This document shows, piece after piece, positions 1 to 6,825 of a DNA stretch of 13,950 nucleotides; positions within the stretch are counted from its first letter, which is position 1; the number at the start of each line of letters is the position of its first letter. The notes below the pieces were generated by a model. It was not told the DNA's origin. It saw only the letters and a program-made list of their open reading frames with translations, and did no database searches. Source of the DNA: Planctomycetes bacterium RBG_16_41_13 (GTDB taxonomy: Bacteria > Planctomycetota > Brocadiia > Brocadiales > Brocadiaceae); assembly GCA_001828295.1 (NCBI GenBank), contig MHYI01000136.1, positions 2,897 through 16,846 on the forward strand. Direction: 5' to 3'. The position numbers and the translations under genes were made by a program.

Positions 1-195
1 GAGTGGAATATCAGATACAAACCGGCCAATGCAGCCACGAAGCTTTCTCCGGTTTTTTATCGTGACAAAAACACCCTGTTTTGCCTGAATATCAGGATGA
101 TCATAGGAAAAATCCGGGGCAGGTTCTTTTTTTACCGCGGACGCGACGCTTTTCCTGGCAATTTCCAAGAGTATTTTTTTTGCAGTTTCTTCCAA
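1..195 (-). CDS. Stand-alone AMMECR1-domain protein (AmmeMemoRadiSam protein A), 3' end outside window
   Basis: The 65 visible codons encode an N-terminal AMMECR1 segment. Residues 41-57 contain GVFVTIKNRRKLRGCIG, with the family's LRGCIG motif at 52-57. The frame has no ATG. I chose TTG at 195-193 because GGAG at 206-203 lies 7 nt upstream and the family's N-terminal helix (LEETAKKILLEIARKS) starts right there; an in-frame stop at 240-238 limits any longer start. No signal peptide is visible, so it is probably cytoplasmic. It follows the MEMO-AMMECR1 fusion by 48 bp on the same strand and is a clear paralogue of that protein's second half (GVFVTLKKQGQLRGCIG there). AMMECR1 proteins have no firmly established biochemical function. 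In bacteria they are grouped with MEMO and a radical SAM protein, so a radical SAM gene further left is an inference. The family call is secure; the exact start is less so. Confidence 0.85.
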   Translation of the reverse strand, partial: MEETAKKILLEIARKSVASAVKKEPAPDFSYDHPDIQAKQGVFVTIKNRRKLRGCIGRFVSDIPL

Positions 196-243
196 TAATA
201 CACTCCGATAGAGAAAAATCTGTTTAATAAGGAAGCCTCAATT

Positions 244-1842
244 TTAAATTCCCGTTGCCTCGTGAAATATGTCCGCGGTGAAAACGAAGAACTCCATATC
301 GTTGTCTCTCCATGCATTTATGGGTAATCCGGCTTTTCTGCAGAGATGTTGAAGGGTTTCCGTTTTGTCCCATCCCTGTTCGGCAGCGACATGTGGAAGA
401 AATACGGAGTTTGCATATCCTTTGCGAATTACTATGCCTTCCTGTCCAACGGTAAACCCCTCGGGGCCGCTTATTTTTCTTGGCTGACTCAAAACGGAAA
501 TTTCTATATCAATGTCATTAATTTCTTCATGGGTTACCGGCAGAAATCTATTGTCTTTTGCAGAGGAGTTGATGGTATTTTCAACTACCGCCTGGTAAAG
601 GGAGGTTTTGGGAAGGATATACCCAATGCACCCGCGCAATTGCCCCTGTTTTTTTAATGTTACAAACACGCCATATTTTTCGAAAAGCCTTGGTGTTTGT
701 GTGAAAAGCTGCAAATCAATTTCGGGAGAAGCACCTGTATTTGCATACGTTTCCAAAGTCTTTCTGGCAAGCGATAAGAGTGTTTTCTTTTCTTTTTCTG
801 AAAAACAAAGGGATTGTCCCGCCGTTTGTGATTTTTCTTGCGGGTGATATTCGCCTGATTTGATTTCTGCATTTTTTGTGAAAAGAATGGATGCATAGCT
901 AACGGAATAGATGAAATTATTTGTCTGATGCCCTGACGTATCGTAATGAAGCATGTGTCCTTTTGCACTATCGGGCAGTAGTTTTAAAAGAATTGAAATA
1001 GGCAATATTCCACAGGCATTTATTCCCGTTTGTTTTCTATATTCCCTGAGTCCGTCAAAATCTTTATTAAGAATCTTTTCAAAAGCGCCATAGTCAAGAA
1101 TCTTTATGTTTTCTTCCACATTTTCTCTGAAGGGTACATATCGGTACGCATCGCCGTAATGGGTAAAATCAGAACTGACAACGAGCAGTGTTTTGTCGTC
1201 CAGCAATGGCCGAATGGCTTCTGCAATTTTGTCAAAATCATTATCGAGCAATATGCCAATCATAATAGGTACCAGATTAAAATCGCCCAAGGTCATTTGC
1301 AGGAAGGGTAGTTGCGTTTCTAAAGAATGTTCTCCCTTGTATGCGCCGTCATAATCTCCGAATAGCTTCAGAGGGCTGCTGTTGCGTGTATTTTTTGATT
1401 CTGCGGTGAAAGAGGTGTTAAGCAAATAATCACATGCTTCCTGATCAATAGAAATTTTCCCTAGAGGCGTTTTATAGCTGGTTGCTTTTAATATTGAGGC
1501 ACCCCGGTATCTCCTCCCACCGTGTGAAGGGGAAAGCACAATCACCCTCTTAAATCCATGGCCCTTTATAGCGCTATAACCATAGGCTGCGACTTGTCCG
1601 GAATAAACATATCCAGCATGGGGGGATATGATTGCAAGGGGTCTTCCATTTGATTTTTGACTGGAAACCTCCTTTAGAAATTCATTTATTTGGCCTTTTA
1701 ATGCCGCTTCATTGCCAGGGTAAAACCTCCCTGCTACTTGTGATTCCCATGTCTGAGGTGGTTCCGTTTCCGCAAACAGTAAGGAAAAGGAAGATATTAA
1801 GGTAAATATGAAAAATGTGAATATAACCATTGTATGTTTCAT
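244..1842 (-). CDS. Exported MEMO-AMMECR1 fusion protein (AmmeMemoRadiSam proteins B+A)
   Basis: This is a 532-aa two-domain protein. Residues 1-24 form a hydrophobic signal-like segment ending SLLFA, so the protein is probably exported or membrane-anchored. Residues about 38-325 are a MEMO domain, related to class III extradiol dioxygenases. It has PHAGY (His75), SPSHGG (His107), EHSLE (His172), DFTHYG (His228) and ACG (Cys277). His75 and His107 are spaced exactly as His49 and His81 of human MEMO1, and His228 and Cys277 correspond to His192 and Cys244, so the metal-site residues look intact. Residues about 348-532 are an AMMECR1 domain with LRGCIG at 402-407. I prefer ATG at 1842, preceded by AAGGAAAG at about 6 nt; an in-frame ATG at 1875 would overlap the upstream gene and hide the signal peptide. 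It lies 10 bp behind the VTT-domain gene, probably in one operon. Substrate and reaction are unknown. Confidence 0.9.
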   Translation of the reverse strand: MKHTMVIFTFFIFTLISSFSLLFAETEPPQTWESQVAGRFYPGNEAALKGQINEFLKEVSSQKSNGRPLAIISPHAGYVYSGQVAAYGYSAIKGHGFKRVIVLSPSHGGRRYRGASILKATSYKTPLGKISIDQEACDYLLNTSFTAESKNTRNSSPLKLFGDYDGAYKGEHSLETQLPFLQMTLGDFNLVPIMIGILLDNDFDKIAEAIRPLLDDKTLLVVSSDFTHYGDAYRYVPFRENVEENIKILDYGAFEKILNKDFDGLREYRKQTGINACGILPISILLKLLPDSAKGHMLHYDTSGHQTNNFIYSVSYASILFTKNAEIKSGEYHPQEKSQTAGQSLCFSEKEKKTLLSLARKTLETYANTGASPEIDLQLFTQTPRLFEKYGVFVTLKKQGQLRGCIGYILPKTSLYQAVVENTINSSAKDNRFLPVTHEEINDIDIEISVLSQPRKISGPEGFTVGQEGIVIRKGYANSVFLPHVAAEQGWDKTETLQHLCRKAGLPINAWRDNDMEFFVFTADIFHEATGI

Positions 1843-1852
1843 GGTACTTTCC

Positions 1853-2482
1853 TTATTTAAGTAATTTGATGACAAAAAAACCGGCTACTATTAATACTAC
1901 AAAGGCAATTGAGATAATATTAAAATATTTTTCGATAAAATGTTTTATCTTTGGCCCAAAAATGCAAATGAGAGCGGCAACTATGAAGAATCTTCCCGAC
2001 CGGCTGAGTGCCGACGCAATGAAAAATGTCCACAAATTAATTTTGCAAGCCCCGGCCGCAATGGTAAAGACTTTGTACGGGATTGGGGTAAACCCCGCAA
2101 TGGCAACGGCGGAAAAGGCGTTGGTGTTGTATTGTTCTTTTACATAATCAAACTTTTCCATAAGCCCAAGGGTGGTGAGGATTGGTATTCCAACAAAATC
2201 AAACAACCCGAAGCCGATAAAATATCCAAAACCACCGCCCAATATGGATCCTGCGGAACAAATGGCGGCATATTTAAAGGATTTTCTTACAATTGAGAAT
2301 GCAAGCGCCATTAAGAGCACATCCGGGGGGATGGGAAAGAAAGACGATTCACAAAACGCCAGTGTAAATAAGGCAATGGAACCATAGGGGGTATGTGCCC
2401 AATGTAACGTCCAATCATACAGCCTTCTATGCAACCCTGCCCTTTTTATCTGTGATATTTGCAATTGCTCAGTATGGTCCAT
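1853..2482 (-). CDS. VTT-domain (DedA/YqaA-type) integral membrane protein
   Basis: A 209-aa polytopic membrane protein of the VTT/SNARE-associated (DedA) superfamily, closest by pattern to the YqaA branch. Visible hallmarks are the re-entrant-type motif ESSFFPIPPD (45-54), a glycine-rich segment GSILGGGFGYFIG (78-90), a second re-entrant motif GFTPIPYKVFTIAAG (130-144), the conserved SRSGRF (160-165), and a C-terminal membrane helix at about 187-206. DedA-family members are implicated in lipid-carrier or phospholipid flipping and membrane homeostasis; which substrate applies here cannot be read from the sequence. The start ATG at 2482 has GAGGAG about 6 nt upstream. It is first in a minus-strand run, 10 bp before the MEMO-AMMECR1 gene, so the two are probably co-transcribed. 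Residues 1-30 are a hydrophilic cytoplasmic stretch typical of YqaA proteins. Confidence 0.88.
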   Translation of the reverse strand: MDHTEQLQISQIKRAGLHRRLYDWTLHWAHTPYGSIALFTLAFCESSFFPIPPDVLLMALAFSIVRKSFKYAAICSAGSILGGGFGYFIGFGLFDFVGIPILTTLGLMEKFDYVKEQYNTNAFSAVAIAGFTPIPYKVFTIAAGACKINLWTFFIASALSRSGRFFIVAALICIFGPKIKHFIEKYFNIISIAFVVLIVAGFFVIKLLK

Positions 2483-2635
2483 AAAATGCTCCTCGAATTT
2501 CTAAGGATTAATAATTAGTAATGAGATGAATGTTTATCCGGCTAGTTGTGTGAGACATTTTCTCCAGCTACCTATACGGCGCTAAACGCCTAATGTTAAA
2601 ATATATACGGAATAAACATTATTGACGCTCAAAAG

Positions 2636-2663
2636 TTTAAACGTGGTGTTATAGGGAAGTCAA
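2636..2663 (-). promoter_or_regulatory. Possible sigma-70 promoter for the VTT/MEMO/AMMECR1 run
   Basis: On the minus strand TTGACT (2663-2658, 5/6 match to the -35 consensus) is followed after 16 nt by TTTAAA (2641-2636, 4/6 match to -10). It is about 150 bp upstream of the first gene. The -10 is weak, and AT-rich DNA gives such matches by chance, so this is a candidate only. Confidence 0.3.
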
Positions 2664-2793
2664 GCGAAAATCCAGTTGTGGAAATATATTAGGGTAATTA
2701 TCATTAAAATAGTTGATCTAAAAGAAGGGGAATCGCCATATTATTTTTGGTTTGTGGCTAATTATACTGCCAAAGCATAAGAGCAGTTTTGAT

Positions 2794-2821
2794 TTGACAA
2801 TAGTAAGCTTTTCGCTATAAT
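2794..2821 (+). promoter_or_regulatory. Consensus sigma-70 promoter for ilvD
   Basis: TTGACA at 2794-2799 and TATAAT at 2816-2821 match both consensus hexamers perfectly with a 16-bp spacer. Transcription would start near 2828, giving a leader of about 40-45 nt before ilvD. That is too short for a T-box or leader-peptide attenuator, so strong, largely constitutive expression is the simplest reading. Confidence 0.85.
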
Positions 2822-2873
2822 GAAAGTTCACAATAATATAGGCAGATTAAGGTTTACATAGATTGGAATGACG

Positions 2874-4538
2874 ATGGAATTGAGAAGCGATAAAATTACG
2901 AAAGGTCTTGAGCGTGTTCCTGCACGGGCACTTTTATACGCAACTGGTTTAAGCAAAGAGGATTTAGATAAACCGTTCATTGGAATAGCGAGCAGTTTTA
3001 CCGATCTTATTCCCGGGCATGTTCATATGCGCCCGCTGGAGAGGGCTATTGAAAAAGGTGTCCATGCGGGAGGAGGGGTAAGCTTTGTTTTTGGTATACC
3101 GGGTATCTGTGACGGCATTGCAATGGGGCATAGCGGAATGCATTATTCTCTTGTGTCGAGGGACCTGATTGCAGATATGATAGAGTGTGTGGTAAGCGCT
3201 CACTGTCTGGATGGGTTAGTGATGCTGACAAATTGCGACAAAATAACGCCCGGAATGTTAATGGCCTGCGCAAGATTGGATATTCCCGGGATTGTTGTTA
3301 CTGCTGGCCCTATGATTTCCGGACGTTATGGAAAGCAAAAGTTGTCCCTGGTGAAAGATACCTTTGAAGCGGTAGGGAGAAGACGTAAAGGTGAAATTGA
3401 CGATAAAGAATTGTCGTGTTTAGAGATGGAGGCTTGTCCCGGAGCCGGGTCATGTCAGGGGTTATATACGGCCAACACCATGGCATGTGTATCGGAGGCG
3501 TTAGGTATGTCTCTGCCAAGATGCGCCGCTGCTCTTGCAATTTCGGCGGAGAAGGAACGTATTGCCTATAAAAGTGGCCAACGTGTGGTAGATCTTGTAA
3601 GAAAAGATATTACTTCGAGAAAGATTATGACGCGTAAATCGTTTGAAAATGCGATCATGATAGATATGGCACTTGGCGGGTCAACAAATTCCTGTTTGCA
3701 TATTCCTGCGATTGCAAACGAGGCGGGCGTGGAAGTGAATTTGAAGCTATTTGACGAAATCAGCGCAAGAACACCTCATATAACAAGTTTGCAGCCTGGC
3801 GGCGAATATTTGCTGGAAGATTTATATTATGCGGGCGGCATTCCTGCCGTAATGAATCGATTACAGGATGACCTGCACGATTGTATTACCGTAAGCGGGT
3901 TTAATACAAAAGAGATAGCGAAATCCGCCATGATTAACGATGGCGAGGTGATAAGGTCAAAGGATACCGCATATCATAAAGAAGGTGGGATAGCGGTTTT
4001 ATATGGTAATTTATCTCCCGATGGTGCTGTGATAAAGCAGAGCGCCGTATCTGAAAACATGATGAAGTTTACTGGGAAGGCAAAGGTTTTCAATAGTGAA
4101 GAGGCTGCAATGAATGCAATTATGGATTCCATGATTAGCAAAGGCATGGTGGTAGTGATACGATATGAGGGTCCGCGCGGGGGGCCTGGGATGAGAGAGA
4201 TGTTGTCTCCTACGGCGGCGCTTGTGGGACTTGGGTTAGGAGAGTCCGTCGCTTTAATTACGGATGGGCGTTTTTCCGGGGGGACACAGGGTCCCTGCGT
4301 TGGGCATGTATCCCCTGAAGCGATGGTTGGGGGTACCATTGCCTTGGTGGAGGATGGCGATGAAATAACGATAGATATTCCAGGTCGCACATTAAATTTG
4401 AATGTTTCGAAAGAAATTCTTACCCGTAGAAAGGAAGCATGGAAACCGCCAAAACCAAAAATAACACAGGGAGTGTTGTCCCGGTATGCAAAATGTGTTA
4501 CATCGGCGGATAAAGGCGCTGTGTTAACGGCGGAATAG
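2874..4538 (+). CDS. ilvD: Dihydroxyacid dehydratase, [4Fe-4S] type by sequence
   Basis: It dehydrates 2,3-dihydroxyisovalerate and 2,3-dihydroxy-3-methylvalerate to the 2-keto acids, a shared step of valine, leucine and isoleucine synthesis in the cytoplasm. The 554-aa length is normal for IlvD. Family signatures are [20 protein letters not shown] (Cys121), [17 protein letters not shown] (Cys194), GGSTNS, and GRFSGGT near the C-terminus, which carries the proposed catalytic Ser. At the position where [2Fe-2S] enzymes have a third Cys, this protein has Gly48 in PGHVHM, as E. coli IlvD does. That points to the oxygen-sensitive [4Fe-4S] class (inference from family knowledge). ATG at 2874 is chosen because GGA (2865-2867) sits 6 nt upstream; an in-frame ATG at 2868 directly abuts that GGA and is the alternative. 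No other ilv gene is adjacent, and it has its own consensus promoter. Confidence 0.96.
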   Translation: MELRSDKITKGLERVPARALLYATGLSKEDLDKPFIGIASSFTDLIPGHVHMRPLERAIEKGVHAGGGVSFVFGIPGICDGIAMGHSGMHYSLVSRDLIADMIECVVSAHCLDGLVMLTNCDKITPGMLMACARLDIPGIVVTAGPMISGRYGKQKLSLVKDTFEAVGRRRKGEIDDKELSCLEMEACPGAGSCQGLYTANTMACVSEALGMSLPRCAAALAISAEKERIAYKSGQRVVDLVRKDITSRKIMTRKSFENAIMIDMALGGSTNSCLHIPAIANEAGVEVNLKLFDEISARTPHITSLQPGGEYLLEDLYYAGGIPAVMNRLQDDLHDCITVSGFNTKEIAKSAMINDGEVIRSKDTAYHKEGGIAVLYGNLSPDGAVIKQSAVSENMMKFTGKAKVFNSEEAAMNAIMDSMISKGMVVVIRYEGPRGGPGMREMLSPTAALVGLGLGESVALITDGRFSGGTQGPCVGHVSPEAMVGGTIALVEDGDEITIDIPGRTLNLNVSKEILTRRKEAWKPPKPKITQGVLSRYAKCVTSADKGAVLTAE

Positions 4539-4553
4539 TACAGAATAACGCGA

Positions 4554-4581
4554 TGTGCAATCCATAGTAACATTGTATAAT
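4554..4581 (+). promoter_or_regulatory. Probable promoter of the tRNA-Gln gene
   Basis: TATAAT at 4576-4581 is a perfect -10 hexamer. TGTGCA at 4554-4559, 16 nt upstream, matches 4 of 6 positions of the -35 consensus. The predicted start near 4588 leaves a short 5' leader before the tRNA at 4601, as expected for a single tRNA gene. Confidence 0.6.
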
Positions 4582-4600
4582 AAATAGTAGAGCAGAATGC

Positions 4601-4674
4601 TACCCGGTGGTGTAATGGTAACACTAGAGATTTTGGTTCTCTCATTGGAGGTTCGAGTCCTCCCCGGGTAGCCA
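4601..4674 (+). tRNA. tRNA-Gln (anticodon TTG), CCA encoded
   Basis: A complete cloverleaf can be drawn. The acceptor stem TACCCGG (4601-4607) pairs perfectly with CCGGGTA (4664-4670), followed by discriminator G and an encoded CCA (4672-4674). The D stem is GTGT/ACAC. The anticodon stem AGAGA/TCTCT closes the loop TTTTGGT, with anticodon TTG at 4633-4635 reading CAA (and CAG by wobble). The variable loop is CATT, and the T arm is GGAGG-TTCGAGT-CCTCC. All stems are perfect. It lies between ilvD and the miniature element in front of glmU. Confidence 0.97.
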
Positions 4675-4712
4675 TTCTATTTTTAGGGAATGAGTAAGTT
4701 GCAGTAGTTTTA

Positions 4713-4720
4713 TGATTTTG
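4713..4720 (+). repeat. Left copy of 8-bp target-site duplication
   Basis: TGATTTTG lies immediately outside the left terminal inverted repeat. The identical octamer follows the right one at 4824-4831. Confidence 0.85.
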
Positions 4721-4740
4721 GTAATTACCCAATATCTTGT
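4721..4740 (+). repeat. Left terminal inverted repeat of the miniature element
   Basis: GTAATTACCCAATATCTTGT is the exact reverse complement of 4804-4823. Pairing does not extend perfectly inward: a G-T wobble is followed by one G-C pair. Confidence 0.9.
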
Positions 4741-4803
4741 GGTAACAACCCCCGCAATCCCCATTTATTAAGAGGGAATTTTGGAAGGAATTCTTTATTT
4801 TCT

Positions 4804-4823
4804 ACAAGATATTGGGTAATTAC
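4804..4823 (-). repeat. Right terminal inverted repeat of the miniature element
   Basis: ACAAGATATTGGGTAATTAC is the exact reverse complement of 4721-4740. Read inward from the right end it also begins GTAA. Confidence 0.9.
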
Positions 4824-4831
4824 TGATTTTG
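4824..4831 (+). repeat. Right copy of 8-bp target-site duplication
   Basis: TGATTTTG directly follows the right terminal repeat and is identical to 4713-4720. The pre-insertion site would have had one copy 16 bp before the glmU start codon. Confidence 0.85.
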
Positions 4832-4847
4832 TGTATTGCTATAAAAG

Positions 4848-5825
4848 ATGAAAAAGATTACGGCAGTTATTTTGGCTGCTGGCAAGGGTACGCGAATGCG
4901 TTCACCATTGCCAAAGGTTTTGCATGAAGTATGCGGCAGCACCCTTCTTGAATGTGTTATTTGCTCTGTGCAAAAGGCTGAAATTCCCCGGATAATCATA
5001 GTAGTGGGTGACAAAAAAGAAGAAGTAGAAGAAAGTTTAGAGGGATTACCTGTTGAAATAGTAGAACAACGGGAACAATTAGGAACAGCACATGCCGTTA
5101 TCGCGGCAAAAGATAGGATTAATAGTTCGGATGATATCGTTTTAATTTTGAATGGCGATGCACCTCTTATTAAACCCCGGACACTGAAAAAGCTGATAAG
5201 CATAAATAATGAAACTGCGGCTGATGTTGTATTATTAACCGCACGCCTGGAAAAACCAAAAGGGTATGGGCGGATATACAGGGATAAAAATGGTGGTATA
5301 GCAAAAATTATAGAAGAAAGTGAAGCCAGCGGTGATGTATTGGCAATTAATGAAATCAACGCGGGAATATATGCATTTAAAACAAAAGACCTTCTGGAAG
5401 GATTGTGTGAGATTCTGCCACGCAATAAAAAAGGGGAGTTTTATCTAACCGACATCATTTCACTATTGCACAATAAGGGGAAAAAAATAGAGGGAATTGA
5501 GGCGGATGACGCTGTTGAGGTGTTAGGGATAAATACACAGCAGGAATTGGCAATCGTTAACAAAATAAGGTGTGATGAGATTCTGCAGGGTTTTATGGAG
5601 AGCGGGGTAACTATAGTAGACACGGGAAGCACATTTGTTGAAAATAATGTGGAAATTGGGGCGGGAACGAAAATTTACCCCTTTTCTTATATAAGCAAAA
5701 ATGTAGTTATTGGCCGGTATTGTCGTATAGGACCATTCTCATATTTGGAATCTGGCACGAAAGTGAGCGATGGTACAGAGGTAAAAAGCAGTGAAAGAGA
5801 ATGGAAAACAAGTTTTTTAAGGTAG
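4848..5825 (+). CDS. glmU: UDP-N-acetylglucosamine pyrophosphorylase, short GlmU lacking the acetyltransferase domain
   Basis: The N-terminal uridyltransferase domain (about 1-230) is complete: LAAGKGTRMRSPLPK (9-23), QLGTAHAV, NGDAPLI with the metal-binding Asp, GYGRI, NEINAGIYAF and EFYLTDII. It should join GlcNAc-1-phosphate to UTP, giving UDP-GlcNAc for peptidoglycan and lipopolysaccharide. After it come only a few hexapeptide (left-handed beta-helix) turns, ending IGPFSYLESGTKVSDGTEV and a non-homologous tail. The protein has 325 aa against about 450-456 for bifunctional GlmU, so the acetyltransferase region, including the catalytic His and Lys of the E. coli enzyme, is absent. The stop is 4 bp before prs, so no lost domain remains in another frame. 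GlcN-1-phosphate acetylation must come from another enzyme. It heads a glmU-prs-rplY-pth cluster of the Bacillus gcaD-prs-ctc-pth type. No clear Shine-Dalgarno precedes the ATG, and the miniature element ends 24 bp upstream. Confidence 0.9.
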   Translation: MKKITAVILAAGKGTRMRSPLPKVLHEVCGSTLLECVICSVQKAEIPRIIIVVGDKKEEVEESLEGLPVEIVEQREQLGTAHAVIAAKDRINSSDDIVLILNGDAPLIKPRTLKKLISINNETAADVVLLTARLEKPKGYGRIYRDKNGGIAKIIEESEASGDVLAINEINAGIYAFKTKDLLEGLCEILPRNKKGEFYLTDIISLLHNKGKKIEGIEADDAVEVLGINTQQELAIVNKIRCDEILQGFMESGVTIVDTGSTFVENNVEIGAGTKIYPFSYISKNVVIGRYCRIGPFSYLESGTKVSDGTEVKSSEREWKTSFLR

Positions 5826-5829
5826 AGAA

Positions 5830-6798
5830 ATGGACAAAAAGAGAAGGATAGAAGAGTTAGACGATTTGAAAATTTTTTCCGGAAATGCAAATCCTGATTT
5901 GGCAAGAAAAATTTGCGAACACCTTTCGATCAATCTGGGGAATGCCTACGTTGGTCGTTTTCCCGATGGCGAAATTGACCTGAAGGTCAATGAGGATGTT
6001 CGGGGTGCTGACGTATTTTTGGTACAACCAACATGCGCACCTGTCAATGAAAGCTTAACGGAACTTCTTATATTCATAGACTGTCTAAAGCGGGCATCTG
6101 CCGCGCGTATTACTGCGGTGCTGCCGTATTATGGTTATGCGCGAAAGGATAGAAAAGACGAAGGGCGTGTGCCAATAACGGCAAAATTGGTGGCAAATCT
6201 CATAACGACGGCAGGGGCGGACAGGGTTCTAACCCTTGATTTACATGCCGCTCAGATTCAGGGATTTTTTGATATTCCTGTAGATCATCTGCTGGCATTT
6301 CCTGTAATGATGAAATACTTTGAACAATTAAAGACAGAAGATTTGGTGGTGGTTACTCCCGATGTCGGAGGTATAAAACTCGCCAGGAACTATTCAAAGG
6401 GCTTGGGCGTGAAGATGGCAATCGTTGACAAAAGGCGGGTAGGGCCTGAAGAGACAGAGGTAGGATTTATAATCGGAGAGGTAGCAAATAAAAATGTAAT
6501 TATGATCGACGATTTAATTGCAACGGGCGGGTCTATTGCACAAGCGGCGCATGTTCTGAAAGAAAAAGGTGCGATGGATATATATGTTGGAGCGACTCAT
6601 CCGGTTTTTTGCGGTTCAGCGATAGAAAAATTGTCTGCTGCCCCGATAAAAGAAATAGTGATAACTGATTCGATACCGCTTTCCGAAAAAACAAGAGCGA
6701 CTGGCGATAAGTTTAAAGTGCTTTCTATTTCAGGTCTGTTAGGAGATGCTATCATGAGAATACATCATCATGAATCGGTAAGCTCTTTATTTGTTTAA
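5830..6798 (+). CDS. prs: Ribose-phosphate pyrophosphokinase (PRPP synthetase)
   Basis: It transfers pyrophosphate from ATP to ribose-5-phosphate, making PRPP for purine, pyrimidine, histidine, tryptophan and NAD synthesis. The 322-aa length is typical of class I enzymes. Signatures are GRFPDGE near the N-terminus, YYGYARKDRKDEGRVPITAKL (ATP and catalytic flexible-loop region), DLHAAQIQGFF with the metal-binding His, and the PRPP-binding loop VIMIDDLIATGGS at about 222-234. The ATG at 5830 is preceded by AAGG (5819-5822), which lies inside the 3' end of glmU with 7 nt spacing, so translation of the two is probably coupled. Its place between glmU and rplY is the same as in Bacillus. The N-terminus carries a short charged extension (MDKKRRIEELDD) before the usual start of homology. 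Nothing is missing. Confidence 0.97.
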   Translation: MDKKRRIEELDDLKIFSGNANPDLARKICEHLSINLGNAYVGRFPDGEIDLKVNEDVRGADVFLVQPTCAPVNESLTELLIFIDCLKRASAARITAVLPYYGYARKDRKDEGRVPITAKLVANLITTAGADRVLTLDLHAAQIQGFFDIPVDHLLAFPVMMKYFEQLKTEDLVVVTPDVGGIKLARNYSKGLGVKMAIVDKRRVGPEETEVGFIIGEVANKNVIMIDDLIATGGSIAQAAHVLKEKGAMDIYVGATHPVFCGSAIEKLSAAPIKEIVITDSIPLSEKTRATGDKFKVLSISGLLGDAIMRIHHHESVSSLFV

Positions 6799-6825
6799 TA
6801 GGTTATTTTTAGGAGTTGTAAAACG

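Larger units (their letters stand above)
2483..2867. other. Divergent intergenic region, 385 bp
   Basis: AT-rich spacer between the minus-strand VTT gene and plus-strand ilvD. It holds the ilvD promoter near its right end and a weak minus-strand promoter candidate near 2636-2663. A small hairpin-capable repeat GGCG-CTAAA-CGCC lies at 2578-2590. I see no credible small gene, RNA gene or riboswitch in it. Confidence 0.6.
4721..4823. mobile_element. 103-bp miniature inverted-repeat element with IS66-type ends
   Basis: Perfect 20-bp terminal inverted repeats (4721-4740 and 4804-4823) enclose 63 bp with no coding capacity. Both ends begin 5'-GTAA, and the element is flanked by a perfect 8-bp direct repeat TGATTTTG. 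IS66-family insertion sequences are known for GTAA ends and 8-bp target duplications, so I infer a non-autonomous element moved in trans by an IS66 transposase. The core carries an imperfect palindrome around CCCCATTTATTAAGAGGG. Intact ends and duplication indicate a recent insertion. It lies between the tRNA-Gln gene and glmU, 24 bp from the glmU ATG, and its transcript could fold into a 20-bp stem. I see no convincing outward promoter in it. Confidence 0.82.

Noticed and set aside
132..317. 61-codon minus-strand open frame between the two AMMECR1 genes
   Set aside because: It overlaps both AMMECR1 genes in another frame and has no family features; the AMMECR1 frames explain the sequence.
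2578..2590. GGCG-CTAAA-CGCC hairpin as a terminator or operator
   Set aside because: The stem is only 4 bp with no T-tract on either strand and no second copy, so there is too little to call a functional site.
2686..2700. GGGTAATTA near ATATT in the intergenic region, resembling one end of the miniature element at 4721-4823
   Set aside because: Only 9 bases match exactly, an extra base breaks the longer match, no opposite end or target duplication was found nearby, and the DNA is AT-rich. Chance is the simpler reading.
3974..4732. Long minus-strand open frame covering the 3' end of ilvD and the whole tRNA-Gln
   Set aside because: It is antisense to ilvD and to a perfect tRNA gene. The part read from the tRNA complement gives the RGGLEPP...LPLHH type of peptide, a known artefact of translating antisense tRNA sequence.
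4820..5425. 201-codon minus-strand open frame opposite glmU
   Set aside because: glmU on the plus strand has full family motifs. The antisense product is Ser/Pro/Ile-rich without any recognisable domain, as expected of a shadow frame.
5760..5830. Possible frameshift explaining the short GlmU
   Set aside because: Reading the other frames after the divergence point gives stops within a few codons and no acetyltransferase motifs, and prs begins at 5830, so a frameshift cannot restore the missing domain.
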